From the NCBI RefSeq assembly GCF_019655855.1, contig NZ_BPFX01000002.1, positions 1-64,000 of the forward strand: DNA of 64,000 bases. Direction: 5' to 3'. The position numbers and the translations under genes are program-made. This document shows positions 15,960 to 25,459 of this stretch, piece after piece (position 1 is the first letter of the stretch; the number at the start of each line of letters is the position of its first letter). The notes beneath the pieces were generated by a model. The model saw only the letters and a program-made list of their open reading frames with translations, searched no databases and was not told the origin of the DNA. This DNA is from Pseudomonas paralcaligenes. Its GTDB lineage: Bacteria > Pseudomonadota > Gammaproteobacteria > Pseudomonadales > Pseudomonadaceae.

Positions 15960-17924
15960 TCAGGGCAGCACCAGCCCGCCGCTGGCCTTGTGCAGTGCGC
16001 GCAGGTGGTTGCCGAGCTGTTCCAGGTTGGCCTCGCCGGCCTCGATCTGCGCCACCAGCTCCGGCTCCAGCAGGCGGCGCACTTCCTGGTCCAGGCTGTG
16101 GGTCAGCTGGCGCAGGCGCGACTGGCGTTCGGCGCTGGCAGCTTCCAGCTGCTGCCACTCGCCCGGTTGCGGCAGGCCGTAGCCGGCGTCCAGCAGCTCC
16201 GCCGGACGGCTGAGGAAGCCGCTGTTGTCGAGGATCTGCCGCAGGGTGGCGTCGGCCTCGGCGAAGCGCCCGTCGAGCCGGTCCTCGCGGGCGCCGAGGT
16301 AGCGCTGCTTGAGCTGCTCCTGGGCCAGCAGCAGCTGGCGGCGCAGGGCGGCCTGTTCCAGCAGCAGCAGGGCGGCGCCGGCGCGCAGGTCGGCCCGGGC
16401 GAACCACTCGCGGCGCTGCTCGGGGGGCAGCGCCAGCCATTCCTCTACCTCTCGCTGGGGCACGTCCAGGCGCTCGCGCAGTATCGTGAACATGGCCTGG
16501 TAGCGGTCGCGAAAGGAGTCGAAGCGATAGCCCAGGCGCAGCGCCTCGCGCGGGTCGGCCAGCACACTGCGGTCGGCCAGCCCGCGTGCCTCGAGCACGT
16601 CCAGCAGGCCGTTGGGCATGATGCTGTCGAGGTCCTGCAGCTCGCGGCGGCCGGTGCCACTGCGCAGCAGCTTGAGGGTCTCCACCGCGCAGTTGTTGGA
16701 GAGGAACCAGTAGTCGCCGTCGTAGCTCCAGTGCTGCTCGGCGGCGCGCTGCACCAGGCGTTCGAGTTCGTCGCGGGACAGCCGCAGCGGCACCGATGAC
16801 AGGCCGCGCAGCTCGACCTTGGTGTATTCCTCGATCACCTGGGCCAGCGGCAGGATGAACAGGCGCGACGGGTAGGCGCCGGTCAGGCCGTCCCAGCTGG
16901 ACAGTTGCACATCGCCGACGAAGGCGCGGTAGGACAGCACCAGGTGCTGGTCCAGGTCCAGCCGGCAGGCCGGCCCGCGCGGCCGCCCCGGCGCGCACAC
17001 CACCAGGCGCAGCATGCTGTGGCCCCAGCGGCTGGCCCACTGCTGGTTGGGTTCGGCGAGCAGGTAGTCGACCTCGTAGACCCGCTCCGGGTCGAGCCGG
17101 CCGAGGGGCTGGCGGCCGAAGTCGCTGCCGGCGTTGAGGTAGGCGTAGTCGCCGGCGCATTCGGCCTGCGCCGCGGGTTGCCAGGCGAAGTGCTCGCGCA
17201 GGTGGCGCTGCAGGCCGGGGCGGCGGCAGGCGTAGGTCGGGTCGAGCAGGAAGTACTCCATGTTCACCGCGACGAACTCGCGCGGGTTGCTCAGCTCGTA
17301 GGGGTCGGGGCTGCGCGCCACCTGGCCGTTGCCGTGCTCGCGGGCGCCGCGGCGCCCGACCCTCTGCGGCCAGCCGGCCAGGTCGAGCAGGCGCGGGTCG
17401 TCGCTGAGGCTGAAGCGGCGCCCGGTCTGCCCGCGGCAGAGGTCGCGCTGGCCGACCGGGCCGGCGCTGGCGAGGCCGGCGTCGCAGCGCCACTGCTGCA
17501 GGCGCTCGGCCGCGGACCACAGGCGGGAGCGGTCGTACAGGTGGGTCAGTTCGTGCAGCACGGTGGCCAGCAGTTCGCGGCGCAGGCTGCCGTGGGGGCG
17601 GCCGCTGGCGGCATCGGCCTGGGCGGGGTCGAGCAGACGTGGCAGCAGGCGGGCGTTGAGGCTGAGCGAGCGGGGGCCGGTCAGGCGGCCGTAGACGTGG
17701 GCGGGCAGGTCGTCGGACCAGTCGACCCGCACCTGGCGGTCCAGGCGCTGGACGAAGCTCGGCGGCAGGGCGGCCCCGGCCTGGTCGAGCAGTGCCTGGC
17801 TGGCCTGGCGCTCGGCGGCGGAGAGGCCGCCAGCGTCCAGGCTCAGGCGCAGTTCGGCATGGGCGCCGGCGCAGATGCCGGCCAGCAGCAGTGCGACCAG
17901 CCGGCGCGCGGCGCGCGCAATCAC
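15960..17924 (-). CDS. DUF4105 (Lnb N-terminal periplasmic) protein with HExxH segment
   Basis: A 654-residue exported protein: a signal peptide (MIARAARRLVALLLAGICAG) is followed by a region with a zinc-protease-like HELTH motif in LATVLHELTHLYDR and by a DUF4105 domain containing WGHSMLRLV and the LSNNCAVETLKLL region. The C-terminal 200 residues are helical and charged. The start is a GTG overlapping the stop of the DUF2388 gene (GTGA), so the two are cotranscribed. A periplasmic peptidase or lipoprotein-processing role is plausible but unproven. Confidence 0.85.
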   Translation of the reverse strand: MIARAARRLVALLLAGICAGAHAELRLSLDAGGLSAAERQASQALLDQAGAALPPSFVQRLDRQVRVDWSDDLPAHVYGRLTGPRSLSLNARLLPRLLDPAQADAASGRPHGSLRRELLATVLHELTHLYDRSRLWSAAERLQQWRCDAGLASAGPVGQRDLCRGQTGRRFSLSDDPRLLDLAGWPQRVGRRGAREHGNGQVARSPDPYELSNPREFVAVNMEYFLLDPTYACRRPGLQRHLREHFAWQPAAQAECAGDYAYLNAGSDFGRQPLGRLDPERVYEVDYLLAEPNQQWASRWGHSMLRLVVCAPGRPRGPACRLDLDQHLVLSYRAFVGDVQLSSWDGLTGAYPSRLFILPLAQVIEEYTKVELRGLSSVPLRLSRDELERLVQRAAEQHWSYDGDYWFLSNNCAVETLKLLRSGTGRRELQDLDSIMPNGLLDVLEARGLADRSVLADPREALRLGYRFDSFRDRYQAMFTILRERLDVPQREVEEWLALPPEQRREWFARADLRAGAALLLLEQAALRRQLLLAQEQLKQRYLGAREDRLDGRFAEADATLRQILDNSGFLSRPAELLDAGYGLPQPGEWQQLEAASAERQSRLRQLTHSLDQEVRRLLEPELVAQIEAGEANLEQLGNHLRALHKASGGLVLP

Positions 17925-18241
17925 AGGGCGAGTATGGCTTCGGCCAGTTGCCGGTCGGAGGCTTGGCGGGCTTCCGGCAGTTGTTCGCGCAGGGTGGCGA
18001 ACGCCGCCTCAAGGCTGGCGCCGCGGATGTCGCCCTGGCTGGCGACGAAGCTGGCGGCGTCGTCACGGGCGGCCAGCACCACCTTCATGTCGCGGACCGA
18101 GGTGGTGGTGTCGGAGGTGAAGTCCAGGCTGCGATCCAGGGCGCGAACGATGATGTTGCTGGTGGCCACCAGGGTCTGCGCCTGGGCGTGTCCGGCGAGG
18201 CAGAGGGTGGCGGCGAGCATGATGTGTTGCAGATGGCGCAT
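17921..18241 (-). CDS. DUF2388 domain exported protein
   Basis: A 106-residue protein with a signal peptide (MRHLQHIMLAATLCLAGHAQA) and the conserved DUF2388 body: TSNIIVRALDRSLDFTSDTT, followed by a long helix. The family is common in Pseudomonas and often occurs in tandem copies; its function is unknown. I start at the ATG at 18241, with GGA upstream; the frame is open further upstream but without gene character. It is the first gene of a two-gene operon with the DUF4105 protein. Confidence 0.88.
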   Translation of the reverse strand: MRHLQHIMLAATLCLAGHAQAQTLVATSNIIVRALDRSLDFTSDTTTSVRDMKVVLAARDDAASFVASQGDIRGASLEAAFATLREQLPEARQASDRQLAEAILAL

Positions 18242-18429
18242 GGTGGTTCCTGGCTTCGGTTGGTGCGGATGCCTATTGGACGAGAACTGGCGCCGGCGGT
18301 TCAAGCCCCGGCGGGCGATGCGGTGAGGGTAGCGGTCCGGCGTGCGGGCATCCAGCGCCGCTCCGCTGACGGTGTTCCTCCAGGTTGGGAAAGGCGCCGT
18401 TCGACGGTGGGACGAGTGTTTCGATTCAT

Positions 18430-18450
18430 TTATGTTATGTTATAACAATT
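18430..18450 (+). promoter_or_regulatory. Zur box upstream of dksA2-zigA
   Basis: The imperfect palindrome GTTATGTTATAAC at 18434-18446 closely matches the Pseudomonas Zur operator (consensus of the type GTTATAATATAAC). It lies in an AT-rich island in otherwise very GC-rich DNA. Repression by Zn-bound Zur and derepression in zinc starvation are expected from the genes downstream. Confidence 0.88.
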
Positions 18451-18885
18451 ATGGAAATACCCAGACAGGTTCCCGCCGTGCTCGATGAAGCCGAACTGCT
18501 GGCCATGCCCGCTTCCGACTACATGAACGCCCGCCAGCAGCAGTTCTTCCGCCAGCGCCTGCTCGACGAGCGGGACGCGCTGCGCCGGCGTATCGCCGAG
18601 GAGTTCGCCGGCCTGCGCGAGCAAGAGCCGACCAGCGACCCGGCGGACGCCGGCAGCGCCGAGGAACAGCGCCAGTGGCAGCTGCGCCTGCTGGAGCGGG
18701 AGAAGCGCCTGCTGGACAAGATCGACGACGCCCTGCAACGCCTGGCCCAGGGCGAGTACGGCTGGTGCGCGGAGACCGGCGAGCCCATCGGACTCGCCCG
18801 GCTGCTGCTGCGCCCGACCGCGACCCTCTGCGTCGAGGCCAAGGAACGCCAGGAGCGGCGCGAGCGACATATCCGTGACCTGTGA
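18451..18885 (+). CDS. dksA2: Zinc-independent DksA paralogue DksA2
   Basis: Transcription factor that binds the RNA polymerase secondary channel with ppGpp. The coiled coil is followed by the C-terminal segment [30 protein letters not shown], in which the four-cysteine zinc finger of DksA is reduced to two Cys residues, as in P. aeruginosa DksA2, which works without zinc. A Zur box sits directly upstream and zigA follows after ten bases. The ATG at 18451 abuts the Zur box and would give an almost leaderless mRNA; the GTG at 18478 with AGG upstream fits the known protein start better. Confidence 0.92.
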   Translation: MEIPRQVPAVLDEAELLAMPASDYMNARQQQFFRQRLLDERDALRRRIAEEFAGLREQEPTSDPADAGSAEEQRQWQLRLLEREKRLLDKIDDALQRLAQGEYGWCAETGEPIGLARLLLRPTATLCVEAKERQERRERHIRDL

Positions 18886-18895
18886 GGAAACCCCG

Positions 18896-20089
<1,194 letters not shown>

Positions 20090-20091
20090 GG

Positions 20092-20445
20092 CTAGCGATC
20101 CATCCAGACGCCCTTGCTCTGCCGTTCGCAGGCGGGCTTGAGGTAGCGGGCGTCGGTGGCCACGCCGTAGTAGTGGATGTCCTGCTGGTACGGCGTGCCC
20201 TGCACGCGGGCGTTGCGGCACTCGCCGAAGGCGCCGCTGGGGCACTGCTCGACGAAACGCACCTCGACCTTCTGGCCCTTCAGCTGCGGCGCGCAGAAGC
20301 CGGTGCGGAACAGGTTGGCGGGGATGGTGCGGTTCTGCTGGCAGAGCTTCACTTCCAGCTCCTGGCCCTCGCTGTGCACCACGCAGGCCTCGGCCCAGGC
20401 CTGGCCGGCGAGGCCCAGCAGCAACAGGGTGGCAATGACGCGCAT
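20092..20445 (-). CDS. Small exported protein of the dksA2-zigA region
   Basis: A 117-residue protein with a clear signal peptide (MRVIATLLLLGLAGQAWA) and a mature domain rich in cysteines (five Cys), suggesting disulphides in the periplasm. It has a good ribosome binding site GGAGACGAACG before the ATG at 20445. The open frame continues upstream through the start of the divergent GTPase but is not coding there. It converges on zigA with two bases between stops. Function unknown; location suggests a link to metal homeostasis. Confidence 0.8.
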   Translation of the reverse strand: MRVIATLLLLGLAGQAWAEACVVHSEGQELEVKLCQQNRTIPANLFRTGFCAPQLKGQKVEVRFVEQCPSGAFGECRNARVQGTPYQQDIHYYGVATDARYLKPACERQSKGVWMDR

Positions 20446-20515
20446 CGTTCGTCTCCTGAATCGGTGCGGCGACTTTAGCCTTTCCCGCCGCCGCGCGAAA
20501 CCGCACCATAAGGCC

Positions 20516-21487
20516 ATGCTTGCCAACATCCCTACGCATCTGATCGCCGGGCCGCTGGGCGCCGGCAAGACCAGCCTGATCCGCCACCTGCTGGCACACA
20601 AGCCGGCGGCCGAGCGCTGGGCGGTGCTGATCAACGAATTCGGCCAGATCGGCCTGGACCAGGCGCTGCTGGCCGGCGGTCAGGACGGCGTGGCCATGGC
20701 CGAGATTCCCGGCGGCTGCCTGTGCTGCGTCGGTGGCGCGCCGCTCCAGGTGGGACTGGCCCGCCTGCTGCGCCAGGCCCGGCCGGACCGTCTGCTGATC
20801 GAGCCTTCCGGCCTGGGCCATCCGGCCGAGCTGCTGCGCCAGCTGGGCGAGGCGCCCTGGGCCGGGGTGCTGGCCGTGCAACCGCCGGTGCTGGTGCTGG
20901 ATGCGGCGGCGCTGGCGACGGGCCAGGCGCTGCCCGACAGCCAGCAGACGGCGCTGCCGCTGGCCGGCTTGCTGCTGCTGAACAAGGCGGAAGGGCTGGA
21001 CGCGGCGGCCCGGGCGCGCCTGCAGGCACGGCTGCCAGACCTGCCGCTGCGCTGGACCGAAGGTGGCGAGCTGGACTTCGCCGAATTGCCCGGCAGCGCC
21101 GTGCGCGCCGGCCCGGCCGACGAGGCGCCGCAACTGCCGGAGGGCGGCGCTCCGCTGGCGCAGGTCTGGCGCGACCCCGCCCGGCCGATCTGCCAGGTGC
21201 AGGCGCAGGCCGAGGGCTGGAGCATCGGCTGGCGCTTCCACCCCGGTCAGGTGTTCGAGCTTGGGCGGGTGCAGGCCTGGCTGGCCGCGCTGTCCTGGCG
21301 CCGCGCCAAGCTGGTGCTGCGCGGCGGCGACGGTTGGCGGTCGGCCAACGCCTTGGACGGCGAGGCGCTCGACTGGCGCGCCAGCGAGTGGCGCAAGGAC
21401 TCGCGCCTGGAGCTGATCTTCGTCGCGCCGCAGGCGGCCGAGGAACTGACCGCCTCGCTGATGGCCTGCTTGCGCGGGCCGGCGTGA
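20516..21487 (+). CDS. Second COG0523-family GTPase
   Basis: G3E GTPase of 323 residues with Walker A GPLGAGKTS, the metal-binding CxCC motif in GGCLCCVGG, LLLNKAE in the position of the NKxD motif, and a short CobW_C-like C terminus. It starts at the ATG at 20516 after a weak AGG site. It belongs to a different COG0523 subgroup from ZigA (shorter, lacks the extended C-terminal domain). No Zur box is visible in the 70-bp divergent gap, so its regulation may differ from that of zigA. Confidence 0.88.
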   Translation: MLANIPTHLIAGPLGAGKTSLIRHLLAHKPAAERWAVLINEFGQIGLDQALLAGGQDGVAMAEIPGGCLCCVGGAPLQVGLARLLRQARPDRLLIEPSGLGHPAELLRQLGEAPWAGVLAVQPPVLVLDAAALATGQALPDSQQTALPLAGLLLLNKAEGLDAAARARLQARLPDLPLRWTEGGELDFAELPGSAVRAGPADEAPQLPEGGAPLAQVWRDPARPICQVQAQAEGWSIGWRFHPGQVFELGRVQAWLAALSWRRAKLVLRGGDGWRSANALDGEALDWRASEWRKDSRLELIFVAPQAAEELTASLMACLRGPA

Positions 21488-21515
21488 TCTGCCGGCCCGC
21501 CGGAGCCAGCGTTGC

Positions 21516-22352
21516 TCAGGGGTGGGCGTTGAACCAGGCGAGGATCTTGCCCGGCGACACGGCGAACCACTCGTGCCCGCCCAGCGGCTCGGTGTGCCGC
21601 GCCGTCTCTATGCCCTGCTGCAGCAGGCGGTCGTAGTACAGGTCCATGCTCCACCAGGGCACCACCAGATCGACGAATCCATGCAGGAACAGGGTCGGTG
21701 GATGGTCGGCCGGCAGTTGGCCGGGCACCACGCAGAGCGGCCCGCTGCAGGTGGCGTAGGAGCCGGACTGGATCGCCAGCGCCTTGAATCGCCCCGGGAA
21801 GGACACCGCCATGCGGCTGCTGTTGTAGCCGCCGCTGGAGATGCCGGTGGCGTACTGGCGCTGGGCGTCGAGTGGGCCGAAGTGGCCGCTGGCGATGGCG
21901 TCCAGCACATTGCCGAGGAAGTCGTAGTCGGTGCTCAGCTCGTAGGCCTGCGCCAGGCCGGGGATGTTGGTCTGCCAGAACAGGTCGGCCGGTGCGCTGG
22001 GGGCGATCACCGCGTAGCCGTTGTCGAGCAGGGTCTTCACCAGCTTGCCTTCGTGGAAGCCACCGAAGGGCAGGTTGCCGGTGTAGCTGAAGTCATCGAG
22101 CGGGAAGAACGAGCCCTGGTAGATCAGCACCACCGGCCAGCCTGCGGCCGGCGGCGTGCCCAGGGGCGTCTGGTAGATCACCTGGCGGGCGCCGACCAGG
22201 CCGGAGTCGATCCAGGTGGTGCGGTGAGGGCAGCTGACCTTGGCGGGCGAAAGGAGAGTGCGGGAGCGTTCGCTGCAGCGCGAATCGGCCATGGCGAGCT
22301 GGGGCAGGGTGAGGGCGAGCAGGCAGAGGAGCAAGGTGCGGAAAGCGATCAT
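21516..22352 (-). CDS. phaZ: Extracellular mcl-PHA depolymerase (copy 1)
   Basis: Secreted serine hydrolase of 278 residues resembling the extracellular medium-chain-length polyhydroxyalkanoate depolymerases of Pseudomonas. A signal peptide (to about residue 21) precedes a lipase-box variant GISSGG with nucleophile Ser173, Asp228 in GFVDLVVPW and His260 in LGGHEW. The length and triad spacing match the family. GGAG lies eight bases before the ATG at 22352. It is followed upstream by a second copy with the same orientation, 278 bp away, separated by a REP element. Substrate is inferred, not shown. Confidence 0.87.
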   Translation of the reverse strand: MIAFRTLLLCLLALTLPQLAMADSRCSERSRTLLSPAKVSCPHRTTWIDSGLVGARQVIYQTPLGTPPAAGWPVVLIYQGSFFPLDDFSYTGNLPFGGFHEGKLVKTLLDNGYAVIAPSAPADLFWQTNIPGLAQAYELSTDYDFLGNVLDAIASGHFGPLDAQRQYATGISSGGYNSSRMAVSFPGRFKALAIQSGSYATCSGPLCVVPGQLPADHPPTLFLHGFVDLVVPWWSMDLYYDRLLQQGIETARHTEPLGGHEWFAVSPGKILAWFNAHP

Positions 22353-22505
22353 GGGGGTGATCTCCGTCGTTGTTGTTGTTCGATTGTCCGTCAAATAGAA
22401 ACAGGAATTCCGATTCCGTCAAGTTGAAGTGGATCACTCTTATCGGCGAAGGGGGAACGGAAGGCCATGTCCCAATCGAGTGCTGCTGGCGAGGGCGATG
22501 ACCCC

Positions 22506-22558
22506 GTGGGAGCGGCTGGCGGCTGATAGGAAAACTTCGCGGACAAGTCCGCTCCCAC
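22506..22558. repeat. REPIN between the two PHA depolymerase genes
   Basis: Inverted arms GTGGGAGCGG and CCGCTCCCAC (22506-22558) with GGCGG and CGCGG pairing partly inside. It belongs to the same REP family as those in the rec operon. Confidence 0.85.
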
Positions 22559-22598
22559 AGGGGGTGAGCGGGTCAACAACGGTTGATTCAGACAACGA

Positions 22599-22620
22599 GC
22601 CCCGCCGGCGAAGGCGGGGC
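22599..22620 (-). terminator. Hairpin after PHA depolymerase copy 2
   Basis: Stem GCCCCGCC/GGCGGGGC with a six-base loop just downstream of the minus-strand stop at 22631. The tail (TCGTTGTC) is only weakly U-rich, so termination may be inefficient. Confidence 0.6.
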
Positions 22621-22630
22621 GGGCAGTGGA

Positions 22631-23461
22631 TCAGGGGTGGCGCTGGAACCAGTCGAGGATCTTAGCGGGGGAAGCGGCGAACCACTGGTGGCCGCCCGTC
22701 GGCTCGCTGTACAGCGCCGTCTCGATGCCCTGGTACAGCAGGCGGTCGTGGTAGGGCTGCATGCTGCTCCAAGGCACCACGCGGTCGGCCAGGCCGTGCA
22801 GGAACAGGGTGGCGGGATGGTCGGCCGGCAGCTCCTGCGGCACCTGGCAGCGGGCGCCCACGCAGGTGGCGAACGAGGCCGACTGGATAGCCAGGGCCTT
22901 GAAGCGGCCGGGGAAGGACACGGCCATGCGGCTGGTGTTGTAGCCACCGCTGGAAATGCCGACGGCGTACCAGCGGCTGGCGTCCAGTTTGCCGAAGCGA
23001 CCGCCGTTCATGGCGGCGAACAGGTTCTCGAAGAACAGCCGGTCGTTGCTGTGCGCGTAGTCGTAGGCGTACTCCGGCTCGTTGGTCTGCCAGGCCTCGG
23101 CGGCCGTCAGCGCGTTGGGCGCGATCACCGCGTAGCCGTTGTCGAGCAGGGCGCGGATCAGCATGCCTTGGTAGAGGCCGCCGAACGGCATGTTGGCGGT
23201 ATAGGTGAAGCCGTTCACCTGCACCAGGGAACCGTGGAACAGCAGGACGACCGGCCAGCCGCCGGCGGGAGCGGTGCCGGTGGGCACCTGGAACACCACC
23301 TTGCGCGGCGCTTCGCTGCCGGAGTCGATGGAGACCGTCTGGATGCTGCAGCTGATGGCGGCGCCGGAGGCGTTGGCGATGCAGCGGGAGGCGGCGAGGG
23401 CGGGGCTGGAGAGGGCGAACATCCCCAGGAGCGCGAGGATCAGGGCGGAACGATTGGGCAT
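22631..23461 (-). CDS. phaZ: Extracellular mcl-PHA depolymerase (copy 2)
   Basis: Tandem paralogue of the gene at 21516, 277 residues. Signal peptide to about residue 24, lipase-box variant GISSGG with Ser171, Asp226 in GLADRVVPW and His258 in TGGHQW. The ATG at 23461 has GGAG upstream. Sequence differs in the substrate-binding regions (for example the segment after VNGFTY), so the two enzymes may prefer different chain lengths. It diverges from the DUF1302 gene across about 230 bp containing nested inverted repeats. Confidence 0.87.
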   Translation of the reverse strand: MPNRSALILALLGMFALSSPALAASRCIANASGAAISCSIQTVSIDSGSEAPRKVVFQVPTGTAPAGGWPVVLLFHGSLVQVNGFTYTANMPFGGLYQGMLIRALLDNGYAVIAPNALTAAEAWQTNEPEYAYDYAHSNDRLFFENLFAAMNGGRFGKLDASRWYAVGISSGGYNTSRMAVSFPGRFKALAIQSASFATCVGARCQVPQELPADHPATLFLHGLADRVVPWSSMQPYHDRLLYQGIETALYSEPTGGHQWFAASPAKILDWFQRHP

Positions 23462-23636
23462 GAGCGACTCCGAGGTGGGGCGATGGGACTCGGAGGATTT
23501 GACGCGATGCCCTGGCAAATATCACGTTTATTTGGCGCCAGAATTACGGCATGCGATAGGTGGCGCGGCTAAACGCGACAGGCCCTGGCAGAAAAATATC
23601 GTGCCGCTCTTGCCACCGTTTCGATTGCCGTCTAGA

Positions 23637-23668
23637 TTTATCGGAACCGATGTTCCGATTCCGATAAA
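23637..23668. promoter_or_regulatory. Nested palindromic operator before the DUF1302 gene
   Basis: Outer arms TTTATCGGAA and TTCCGATAAA (10 bp, spacer 12) enclose an inner pair ATCGGAAC/GTTCCGAT with a four-base centre. It sits 23 bases before the ATG at 23691 in the divergent phaZ/DUF1302 gap. TATCGGAA also occurs in the intergenic region before the hydrolase at 27632. Probable repressor site; the regulator is not proven. Confidence 0.65.
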
Positions 23669-23690
23669 AACAACACTGGAGGTCATCGTG

Positions 23691-25448
23691 ATGCATCAAG
23701 GAAGAGGCCTGGCGGTCGCCGGCCTGGCTCTGCTCGGCGCGCTCCCCCTCGGGGTGGCGCAGGCGTTTCAGGTACGTTCGGGCGACTGGACCACCTCGCT
23801 CGACACCACCGTGTCCTACGGCGTCAGCTACCGCATGGAGGGGCAGGACAGCAAGCTGATCGCCCGCGCCAACGGCGGCAGCGGCAGCAATTCCGCGCTG
23901 ATCAACTCCGACGACGGCAACCTCAACTTCCGCAGGGGCGACCTGTTCTCCGAGATGGTCAAGGTGGTCTCGGAGATGGACCTGCGCTACCGGGATCGCC
24001 ACGGCCTGTTCGTCCGCGGCCGCGCCTTCTACGACTTCGAGCTGGAGGACGACTCCCGCCGCCACCGCCAGATCAGCGACGGCGGCCTGGACGAGGCCGG
24101 CTCCAGCGCCGACCTGCTGGACGCCTTCGTCTACGGCAGCTGGACGGTCAACGAACGCGACCTCAACGCGCGCCTGGGGCGCCAGGTGATCAACTGGGGC
24201 GAGGGCCTGTTCTACCAGAACGGCATCGGCGCGACCAACCCGGTGGACATCAACGCCCTGCGCGCGCCCGGCTCCGAGATCAAGGAGGCCTACCTGCCGA
24301 CCTTCATGATCTACGGCTCCTACGAGCTGCGCGACAACCTCACGGTCGAAGGCTACTGGCAGCCGGGCAAGGCCTGGGAGGCGTCGAAGATCGACCCCTG
24401 CGGCACCTACTTCTCCACCCTCGACCCGCTCGGCGAGGACTGCGAATACCTGTCCGTCGCGCCGCTGCAGGAACAGGTCACCGGGCTCGCCGGCGGCGCC
24501 ATGGCGTTCGACAGCCCGGCCGCGGCCCAGGCCTGGGCCAACGGCCTGCCGCCGGGCATGGTCAACGACCTGCTGCGCAGCTACATCCCCACCACCTTCA
24601 TCCCCCGCGCCAAGGACATCGACGCCGATGGCGCCGCCCAGTACGGCCTGGCCCTGCGCTGGTACGTGCCGGCGCTGAACGACACCGAGCTGGGCTTCTA
24701 CTACCTGCGCTACAACATGCAGGTGCCGATGATCGGCCTCACCGTCGGCCAGCCGCTGGTGCTGCCGGTGGTCGGCGCGCTGCCCAACGCCAGCAGCTCG
24801 CGCTACTACGCCGAGTACCTGGAGAAGCGCGACCTGTTCGGCATCAGCTTCAACACCTCGATCGGCGGCGACAGCATCTTCAATGGCCTGTCCCTCGCCG
24901 GCGAGCTGAGCTACCGGCCGGACACCCCGATCGCCCTCGGCCTCAACGAGTACCTGCCCATTGCCCTGCTCAACCCGCAGGGGCTGCCGGTAGGCACGCG
25001 CCTGGACGGCTACCGCGAGAAGGACATGTACCAGGCCTCGCTGGCGGCCATCTACAACTTCACCGGCCTGCTCGGCGCGGACTCGGCCGTGCTGTTCTCC
25101 GAGGTGGTGGCCAGCCGCGTGCAGGGCCTGGAGTCGGACGTCGACTACTACGAGGCCACCAGCAGCGCCTACGGCGCCCAGGCCAGCCTGCAGCTGACCT
25201 ACACCAACGTGTTCAACCTGGTGAACCTGGTGCCCAGCGTCGGCTACCAGTACAGCATCAACGGCGTGGCGCCGCAGCTCACCAACGGCCTGGACGAAGA
25301 GGCGCAGAGCTGGTCGGTGGGCCTGGACGCGATCTACCAGGAAGCGCTGACCGTCGGCGCCAAGTACGTCGGCTACAGCGGCGGCGGGCTGTCGAACAAG
25401 CGCACCGACCGCGACTACCTGACCTTCAACATCAAGTACAGCTTCTGA
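23691..25448 (+). CDS. DUF1302 outer-membrane protein
   Basis: A 585-residue exported protein with a signal peptide (to AQA at about residue 24), many alternating aromatic and polar beta strands, and a terminal Phe (YLTFNIKYSF) typical of outer-membrane barrels. Motifs such as GRQVINWGEGLFYQNGI identify DUF1302. The ribosome binding site is CTGGAGG. Family members usually pair with DUF1329 proteins, often with RND transporters or hydrophobic-substrate catabolism. Here it forms an operon with DUF1329 (11-bp gap) and no RND gene. Uptake or export of hydrophobic acids is a reasonable guess. Confidence 0.87.
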   Translation: MHQGRGLAVAGLALLGALPLGVAQAFQVRSGDWTTSLDTTVSYGVSYRMEGQDSKLIARANGGSGSNSALINSDDGNLNFRRGDLFSEMVKVVSEMDLRYRDRHGLFVRGRAFYDFELEDDSRRHRQISDGGLDEAGSSADLLDAFVYGSWTVNERDLNARLGRQVINWGEGLFYQNGIGATNPVDINALRAPGSEIKEAYLPTFMIYGSYELRDNLTVEGYWQPGKAWEASKIDPCGTYFSTLDPLGEDCEYLSVAPLQEQVTGLAGGAMAFDSPAAAQAWANGLPPGMVNDLLRSYIPTTFIPRAKDIDADGAAQYGLALRWYVPALNDTELGFYYLRYNMQVPMIGLTVGQPLVLPVVGALPNASSSRYYAEYLEKRDLFGISFNTSIGGDSIFNGLSLAGELSYRPDTPIALGLNEYLPIALLNPQGLPVGTRLDGYREKDMYQASLAAIYNFTGLLGADSAVLFSEVVASRVQGLESDVDYYEATSSAYGAQASLQLTYTNVFNLVNLVPSVGYQYSINGVAPQLTNGLDEEAQSWSVGLDAIYQEALTVGAKYVGYSGGGLSNKRTDRDYLTFNIKYSF

Positions 25449-25459
25449 GAGGGAACGCC

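Noticed and set aside
15751..18066. 771-codon minus-strand frame overlapping the DUF4105 gene
   Set aside because: Low-complexity Arg/Pro/Ala translation; the DUF4105 frame has a signal peptide, motifs and coupling to DUF2388.
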